From: Streptomyces bambusae
GTDB taxonomy: Bacteria > Actinomycetota > Actinomycetes > Streptomycetales > Streptomycetaceae
NCBI RefSeq assembly: GCF_020532645.1
Contig: NZ_JAJAUZ010000026.1
Span: 40,066 to 104,065, forward strand
Reading direction: 5' to 3'
Length of the DNA stretch: 64,000 nucleotides
The notes under the pieces were generated by a model. That model saw nothing but the letters and a program-made list of their open reading frames with translations. It ran no database searches and was not told the DNA's origin. Shown here one piece after another: positions 58,797 to 64,000 of this stretch. Every line of letters begins with the position of its first letter. The stretch's first letter is position 1. A program made the translations under genes and the position numbers.

Positions 58797-59810
58797 CTGC
58801 CGGCCCCGGGGCGCAACCCACTGAGGGCTCGCAGAAAATCGGGGGTTACGTCCGGACGGGCTGCGGGGATGTGACGCCACACCGATCCTGGGGGCGCGAC
58901 CTCCAGCCGGTCGCAGGTCATCGTGCACGAAGACAGCCGGAGACTTCCGACAGTCACCAACCGGCCGGAGGAAGTCACCGGTGACTTCCGGCAGACCGGT
59001 GAGGTCCGCGAAAAGCACCGTGACTTGTGCGGGGTCACCGGAGGGTTTCCGGCGCACCGAGGTGGCCGCTACCAGGGGGACCACTTCGACCTGGTGCCGA
59101 CGGAGACCGGGCAATAGCCAGGGGAGCGGGGCGCCCAGCCGAACGGGCTGCCCGCCGGCCGGTACGGCGGGGTGGCCTGTGGCAGGCTGCCGAAGCGCAC
59201 CATCTCGCCGTAGACAGCCCGGGGTACTACTCCGGGGGCGCTGCCTGCCAGGTGCCGTGGCATACATCGAGCCCGGGCGTCGGCGCGCAGCCACTGCGTC
59301 GGCCATTCATCCGATGATGTGGGCACCGTGCCGGCGCGTACGAGGAACACCGGCCACCTTGCCAGCGGCCGGTACCGCACCCCCGTAGGTGTCGAACCAC
59401 GCGCCGCCCCGCGGCACGGCCCGCCCGGGCCGGCGGGCGACCCAGCACACACGCACGGAAGTCCCGGGCCCCGGCCGACCAGTTGCCCCCGCCATCGCGC
59501 CGCCTCCGCGCTCCAGGCACTCGCCGGAAGACTCAGACCCATCTCCGGGTCTGGTGCGTCTGCTCGGTAGCAGGCTTCGCCGAGCGCCAGCCACCCCGGT
59601 CCGCAACACCCCCGAGACGAGTTGCCCCACCGGCAGAGGCGGCTGGCCACACATCACACACGACCCCGTACGCACAGACGTAACGCCGGCCGGGGAAGCA
59701 GCGCAGCCCGCGGGCGAACACCAAACGCGTGACGGCTACGCCTGCCACTGCTGGGACCAGGCCGCGCGAGCCGATGGCTTCACGTTCAGGGGAGCCTCGC
59801 CTCGCGCCGC
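58797..59810. other. Long stretch without a recognisable gene, with palindromic repeats
   Basis: About 1 kb. It contains the palindromic repeat at 58945-58991 and further partial copies of GTCACCGG to ~59060. Open frames on both strands have no family match and mixed codon use. Confidence 0.5.
58945..58991. repeat. Dispersed repeat with a 20-bp perfect palindrome, copy 1
   Basis: The core GGAAGTCACC-GGTGACTTCC (58970-58989) is a perfect palindrome. The ~47-base unit around it (CCGACAGTCACCAACC, then GCCGGAGGAAGTCACC) recurs at 62922-62970 with a few changes. Both copies lie in intergenic decay zones. Confidence 0.75.
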
Positions 59811-60380
59811 TTACGCCTGCCGCAGCTGCCACTGCTCCTTCGTGATCTCGTACCGTACGCCCCCGTGCTCGGAGCCTTCGATCGCCATCATGTCGTCCGG
59901 CGTGGGGATGCTCTCCGCAAGCGTCATCCCCAGCTTCTCCATGACGTTGCGCGAAGGGCGGTTCACCGTCATCGTCTCGGCCCAGACCATGCGGATGCCG
60001 AGTTCGGCGAACCCCTTCGCCAGCAGCGCCTGCGATACTTCGGTGGCGTAACCCCGGCCCCAGGCCGCCTGACGCAGGCGGTAGCCGAGTTCGGCCTCCT
60101 CACGCGGGCCGCTGCGCAGCGGACGCAGGCAGAACCAGCCGACGAACGCGCCGCCGTCCTTCTCGTATGCGGCGAACAGGCCGAGCTCGTGATCCCAGCG
60201 CTCGTAGCCGGCGAGGATGCTGGGGATGGCGAGATCGCGGACCTCCTCCGGCGGGGTCGGAGCGCCGCCGCTCAGGTAGCGCATCACCGCCGGGTCGCTG
60301 TCCAGCTCGATCAGCAGGTCCGCGTCGGCAGCCACCAAGTGGCGGAGGGTCAGACGCTCGGACTCAAGGTAAGTGATCAC
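59811..60380 (-). CDS. GNAT-family N-acetyltransferase (RimJ/RimL-like)
   Basis: Acetyltransferase of 189 residues when started at GTG 60378-60380 (ITYLESERLTLRHLVAADAD), the usual family N-terminus; an ATG 36 bases upstream is possible. GNAT motifs: LGLFAAYEKDGGAFVGWFCL (beta4 region) and ELGYRLRQAAWGRGYATEVS with the acetyl-CoA loop (RQAAWGRGYA), then AETMTVNRPSRNVMEKLGMT. The subgroup acts on protein N-termini, amino acids or antibiotics; the target here is unknown. Monocistronic. Confidence 0.9.
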   Translation of the reverse strand: MITYLESERLTLRHLVAADADLLIELDSDPAVMRYLSGGAPTPPEEVRDLAIPSILAGYERWDHELGLFAAYEKDGGAFVGWFCLRPLRSGPREEAELGYRLRQAAWGRGYATEVSQALLAKGFAELGIRMVWAETMTVNRPSRNVMEKLGMTLAESIPTPDDMMAIEGSEHGGVRYEITKEQWQLRQA

Positions 60381-60422
60381 GTGAGGATCATGACCGAGGC
60401 AGGTCGGCCGGTCCATTGAGTT

Positions 60423-60537
60423 TTTCGGGCCGCAGCCGTGACCGGGTGGGGGGTGCCGGCGGAGGGCAGGAGCACGGCACGGCCGCCCTCACATCGCGGC
60501 CGAGGAGCTGTCTGAATCGCTCCCCGGGTTGTTGAGG
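60423..60537. repeat. Copy 2 of the ~115-bp dispersed element
   Basis: Partner of 37488-37601. Found between the GNAT start and the TetR stop. Same orientation as copy 1, with the same minus-strand reading (PGERFRQLLGRDVRAAVPC). Confidence 0.7.
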
Positions 60538-60587
60538 CTTTGGGGGCCATTTTCGTCGTTATGGCATTCGCCCCGGTGAGTCATGAC

Positions 60588-61280
60588 TCAGTCGGATGCC
60601 AGCGCGGCCACTCCGTCGAGGATCCGTTCCAGGTCGAAGTCCAGCGGGCTCGCCTTCCGCGGTGCGAAGGCGCCCGCCGCGATCGCCTGGGTCAGGGTGG
60701 GGAAGCGCTGCTCGTGGCGCTCCAGGGCTTGGGCCGTCAGGCGCGCCCACTCGTCGCTCGCTGCGTCGTCGTGGTCGACGTACTGCTGGGCGACGATGCA
60801 GACGTGGCCCACGAGCAGCAGGAACGTGTCATGCCGCTGGGCGGGTGTCAGGCCTGATCCGGCCAGTGCGGCCAAGACCGCTTCGAGCCAACCAAGTTGG
60901 TGCGGGCCCATGATCTGACGGCGTGTTCCGGTCGCCGCCAGGATCCACGGGTGGCGACGGTACATCGCCAGGCACTGCCGGGCCCATTCGGTCAGCTGGG
61001 GGCGCCAGCCACCGGGAGTGTCGCCGACTTCGGCCGGGGGACCGATGGCGAGGTCGACCATCAGGTCGAGGAGTTCGACCTTGCCGGGGACGTACCGGTA
61101 GAGCGCCATGGCGGTGACGCCGAACTCCTTGGCGACCCTCGCCAGCGAGACCGCGTCCAGCCCTTCCGTGTCGGCGATGTCGAGGGCCGCCTCGGCGATG
61201 CGGGTCGCGGAGAGCGAGGGTTTCGGGCCCCTGCTCGGAGGCTCCTGCTCGCCCCAGAGCAACGCGAAGCTCGCCTTCAC
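60588..61280 (-). CDS. TetR-family transcriptional regulator
   Basis: Regulator of 230 residues from GTG 61278-61280 (KASFALLWGEQEPPSRGPKP). The TetR helix-turn-helix covers ~20-66 (LSATRIAEAALDIADTEGLD, SLARVAKEFGVTAMALYRYV). The C-terminal domain (TetR_C_11-like) spans ~80-215, with LTEWARQCLAMYRRHPWILA. The start lies only seven bases from the first codon of a truncated alpha/beta hydrolase relic on the other strand, which may have been its target. Confidence 0.9.
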   Translation of the reverse strand: MKASFALLWGEQEPPSRGPKPSLSATRIAEAALDIADTEGLDAVSLARVAKEFGVTAMALYRYVPGKVELLDLMVDLAIGPPAEVGDTPGGWRPQLTEWARQCLAMYRRHPWILAATGTRRQIMGPHQLGWLEAVLAALAGSGLTPAQRHDTFLLLVGHVCIVAQQYVDHDDAASDEWARLTAQALERHEQRFPTLTQAIAAGAFAPRKASPLDFDLERILDGVAALASD

Positions 61281-61286
61281 GTCGCC

Positions 61287-61872
61287 TGGCCGTCGACAAG
61301 GTCGTACTGCTCGGTCACTCCTACGGAAGCGCCTTCGGCCTGGGGCTCGCCCGCGAGTTCCCCGAGCGCTACTCCGCATGCGTCGGCACCGACCAGAACA
61401 TCCACGACGCCGGTCGCGACGACTCCGTACACCAGGCCCTGCTCGCCCGGCTGCGCGCGGGCGGAAAGCGGAAGGAACTGGCGGCGGTCTAGGCGCTCCA
61501 CCCCGACGAGCGTCAATGGACGGCCCGCGAACGCGCGATGCACGCCAAGCTGCTGGCCATCAGCGACCCCCTGACCCTGGAGACGATGAAGAAGATCGTC
61601 ATGGGGTCCCTGTGGTTCTCACCGCCGCACTCGCTGCGCGAGCTGGGGCGCTTCCTCCAGGGGATGACCCTCTCGGAGCAGATCACTCAGGGCACCGCCG
61701 GGTTCGACGACTGGGCGGACGGCACCACGCTCGAGCTGCCCTTCTTCCTCTTCCAGGGCGAGAAGGACGTCCTCACCTCGCCGGAGCTCGCCCGCCGGTT
61801 CTTCGACAGCGTCCAGGCGCCGGTGAAGGCATTCGCGCTGATCGAGGACTGCAGTCACCCTCGATCCGGGCA
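61287..61872 (+). pseudogene. Alpha/beta hydrolase (proline iminopeptidase-like) relic
   Basis: The plus strand begins inside a hydrolase at VDKVVLLGHSYGSAFGLGLA (nucleophile Ser in GHSYGS) and continues through LAREFPERYSACVGTDQNIH, then meets an in-frame TAG at 61489-61491. It resumes in the same frame (ALHPDERQWTARERAMHAKL, LPFFLFQGEKDVLTSPELAR with the acid Asp, AFALIEDCSH) and loses the frame after the catalytic His. The first ~100 residues are absent. Confidence 0.8.
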
Positions 61873-62203
61873 GACATGCCGAGACTCCACGCGAAGACCG
61901 CTCCGGCCCGTGTCCCATCCGCGCCCTTCGGAGCGGCGAACAGCCGGTCGGCCTCCTGGGCGAGCGTGACGACGTGGCGGTGCCCTGGTCGACTCGCGCC
62001 CGGACTTCGTCGAGGGGATCAGGCTGCACCGTCCGGTCGTCGGCTGCCGCGAGGTGCTGGCCGGGAGAGTGCGCTGGTGGTCGACACAGAGGTGTTGACG
62101 GCCCCCGGACGGCAGTCCGATCCCTCCGACGCCGCTGATCTGCAGGCGAGGAGCCGGTCGATCGCGCTCCCACACGGGTTCGGACCCGGGTGGGGCCGGA
62201 CAG
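61873..62203. other. Gap without a recognisable gene
   Basis: About 330 bases between the hydrolase relic and the P-loop gene. No supported coding sequence. Confidence 0.45.
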
Positions 62204-62743
62204 TCATGCGAAAGACGGCCATCGATCGGCGGCCCACTCCGGCCAGCCCGGCCAACCAGGCGGCGGACTGCCGACTTCATGCCCCCCGAGCTCCGCGGCG
62301 TTTGGCTCCTCGAACAGCGTCCTCCAGTGCACGAGGTCCGCCTCACTGATCGGGAAGGTCTGGTCCGGAGTGGTCGACTGGCGATGGGCGATCCGAGCGC
62401 GTTGGGTCTCCAGGTCCACCGGCACGTACACGAGGTCGCAGAACGCGCCCACCGACTCCACCAACCAGCGGATGGCGGACCTCTCGTCACGAGACCAGCA
62501 TCCGAAATCCAAGACCACGTCGGTTCCGAGCCTCAGCGCATCCAGGGCAAGCGAGAGCAGCCGTCCTTCCAGGACATCGCGCTTCCCGTCCGCCTCCGGC
62601 TCACCGAACAGCGGAATCATCCACTCATCAGGCGTCAGCCGAAGCGCGTTGTGCTCCTTGGCCAGTTGCCGAGCTCTTGTGGTCTTGCCGGCCCCCGGAA
62701 GGCCGACTGTCAGAAACAACGTGGTCACACCCGGATCGTTCAC
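62204..62743 (-). CDS. P-loop kinase-like ATP-binding protein
   Basis: Protein of 179 residues when started at GTG 62741-62743; starts at 62776 or 62728 are also possible and none has a strong ribosome site. Walker A is TVGLPGAGKTTRARQLA near the N-terminus; LRLTPDEWMIPLFGEPEADG and DVVLDFGCWSRDERSAIRWL carry the substrate-binding and Walker B-like Asp residues. RARIAHRQSTTPDQTFPISE resembles a lid. This is the AAA_33/zeta-like small-molecule kinase group, which includes phosphotransferases acting on sugars, nucleosides or antibiotics. No antitoxin gene is adjacent. Function unknown. Confidence 0.82.
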   Translation of the reverse strand: MNDPGVTTLFLTVGLPGAGKTTRARQLAKEHNALRLTPDEWMIPLFGEPEADGKRDVLEGRLLSLALDALRLGTDVVLDFGCWSRDERSAIRWLVESVGAFCDLVYVPVDLETQRARIAHRQSTTPDQTFPISEADLVHWRTLFEEPNAAELGGHEVGSPPPGWPGWPEWAADRWPSFA

Positions 62744-62921
62744 GGAAACCACGGGGAGGACAACTGCTTTCTCCACCGAGATCGCCAGGCCCGCGTCGCG
62801 GCTCCCGGCAGAGAGCGACCTGGCTGGTTACGCCGCACACTTCTCGGGATCTCCCCAGTGGATCACGACGCTGCTTGGTCCGGAAAAGTCATCCGCATCG
62901 ATCCGAGCGCGCCGAGTGGGT

Positions 62922-62970
62922 TTCCGGCAGTTACCGACCAGCCGGAGGGAAGTCACCGGTGAGTTTCCGG
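62922..62970. repeat. Dispersed palindromic repeat, copy 2
   Basis: Partner of 58945-58991. The palindrome is slightly degraded here (AGTCACCGGTGA with unequal flanks). It lies between the P-loop gene and the MmyB-type regulator. Confidence 0.65.
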
Positions 62971-63060
62971 TCGTACAGGCAGCCGACCTGCATTGGGGGG
63001 CCATACCCGGTCGGTGAGGCACCAACGGGTGTGTCACCGGACCGGACCCCGTCGTGCTCG

Positions 63061-63939
63061 TCAATCGGTCGGCTGATGAGCACCCGTGGCTGTGGGGGCG
63101 GTCCACGCGAGCAGCATGTGGAGGGCGTCGTGCGACGAGGTGTCCGGCTGGGCAGCGTACGTGATCAGTGCCTGGTCGGGGTCGTCGGCTGCGCGCAGGC
63201 TCTCGTAGGTCAGTTCCAGGTCGCCGACCAACGGGTGGTGGAACCGCTTGATGCCCGAGGTCTTGTCCTGGACCGGGTGTTCCGCCCACCAGCGGCGGAA
63301 GTCCTCGCTCTTCAACGACAGCTCCCCGATCAGGTGTGCCAGTCGCGGGTCGCCGGGGCCGTTCCGGCCGGCCTCCAGGTGGAGGTAGGCCACGTTCTCG
63401 CGGGCGCAGGCGGACCAGTCCGCGTACAGGTCTCGGGACGCCGGGTCGAGGAAGGTGATGCGGGCGATGTTGCGCTCGGCCGGGTCCATGGCGGCGTAGT
63501 CGCCGAAGAGGGCGGCCGCTGCCGGGTTCCAGGCCAGGATGTCCATGTGCCGGCCCATCACCAGGGCCGGCATGTCGTTCAGTTCGTCCAGCAGTCGCTG
63601 GAGCATCGGCCGTACGTGCTGCCGGCCGGCCTGGTGCCGGCGCGCCGGACGGGTGGTCTGCCGCGGTTGGGCCAGCTGGTGCAGGTGCCGGCTCTCGTCG
63701 TCGTTCAGCCGCAGTGCACGGGCCAGGGCGTCGAGCACGGTGTCCGAGGGGTTGGCCACGCGGCCCTGTTCCATCCGCGTGTAGTAGTCGATGCTGACTC
63801 CTGCGAGCTGGGCGACCTCCTCGCGGCGCAGGCCGGCGACCCGGCGCGTGCCGCCGAAGTCCGGCAGGGCCACATCCCGTGGGTGGAGGCGGGCGCGGCG
63901 GGTCCGGAGGAAGTCGCCGAGGCTGGTTACGGTGCTCAT
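63061..63939 (-). CDS. MmyB-like XRE transcriptional regulator (second copy of the family)
   Basis: Regulator of 292 residues. XRE helix-turn-helix ~8-80 (GDFLRTRRARLHPRDVALPD, GLRREEVAQLAGVSIDYYTR), then a His/Arg-rich linker and the MmyB-like ligand domain (~110-275: LLDELNDMPALVMGRHMDIL, ARITFLDPASRDLYADWSAC). ATG start at 63937-63939. It shares the same layout as the regulator at 53753. Its likely target would be upstream of it, beyond the window's right edge. Confidence 0.93.
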   Translation of the reverse strand: MSTVTSLGDFLRTRRARLHPRDVALPDFGGTRRVAGLRREEVAQLAGVSIDYYTRMEQGRVANPSDTVLDALARALRLNDDESRHLHQLAQPRQTTRPARRHQAGRQHVRPMLQRLLDELNDMPALVMGRHMDILAWNPAAAALFGDYAAMDPAERNIARITFLDPASRDLYADWSACARENVAYLHLEAGRNGPGDPRLAHLIGELSLKSEDFRRWWAEHPVQDKTSGIKRFHHPLVGDLELTYESLRAADDPDQALITYAAQPDTSSHDALHMLLAWTAPTATGAHQPTD

Positions 63940-63965
63940 ACGACGATTGTGGCCGGTCAGGGCGG

Positions 63966-64000
63966 TGGGGGGGGGGGGGCCCCGGGGGGCCCCCCGCCCC
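63966..64000. other. G/C homopolymer end, probable contig-end artefact
   Basis: The final ~35 bases are only G and C in long runs (about thirteen G, then C, G and C blocks). Natural Streptomyces DNA rarely looks like this. Confidence 0.7.

Overview
The window is high-GC actinomycete DNA, almost certainly from a Streptomyces. Third codon positions are strongly G/C. GTG and TTG starts are common, ATGA start-stop couplings recur, and the gene content is typical of the genus (RpiR, MmyB-type XRE, DUF5937-ArsR and SARP-like regulators, secreted enzymes with ricin-type lectin modules). Many gene relics and transposase scraps lie between intact genes, which fits a variable chromosome-arm or island region rather than a core region.

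Layout. 1-5.6 kb: a nutrient operon (polar amino-acid ABC transporter, M20 dipeptidase, secreted cyanophycinase, RpiR regulator) that reads as a scavenging pathway for cyanophycin or similar Asp/Arg peptides. 5.6-9.7 kb: an IS5-type transposase relic, then a helix-turn-helix protein with two operator-like palindromes, and htpG (Hsp90). 10-15.4 kb: a small secreted peptidoglycan-binding-like protein facing a leftward operon of three secreted carbohydrate enzymes that all carry ricin-B (CBM13) modules: GH62 arabinofuranosidase, GH27 alpha-galactosidase and an SGNH esterase. 16-19 kb: a secreted metzincin protease and a small secreted protein. 19-22.7 kb: an IS1182 relic, a STAS-like protein, a hypothetical protein and a BtrH/C39-like protein. 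22.8-29.8 kb: an erythromycin-esterase gene scrambled by two compensating frameshifts, an ArsR/YbaK/LysE cluster, a cupin, a SARP relic, and a second copy of the helix-turn-helix protein next to htpG.

30-42.5 kb is the most unusual part. It holds a roughly 2,440-residue multi-LamG protein with coiled coils and a C-terminal region that looks like a beta-pore-forming module, convergent with a two-gene unit: a Trypco1-type small protein, and a trypsin-like peptidase fused to a STAND ATPase, a membrane segment and a beta-propeller. This resembles the NTP-dependent conflict systems described in multicellular bacteria. A protease-activated pore former is a reasonable but untested reading.

42.7-50 kb: a DesK/NarL two-component pair, a polytopic DUF418-type membrane protein, a CPA1 antiporter and an ABC exporter. 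50-64 kb: regulators (AraC, MmyB-XRE x2, Lrp, TetR), small enzymes (PEBP, alpha/beta hydrolase with a Cys nucleophile, LLM oxidoreductase, deaminase, GNAT, P-loop kinase), one complete IS110 element with a probable bridge-RNA end inserted at an isochorismatase relic, and truncated genes. The last ~35 bases are G/C homopolymers and look like a contig-end artefact. No rRNA, tRNA or CRISPR array was recognised.
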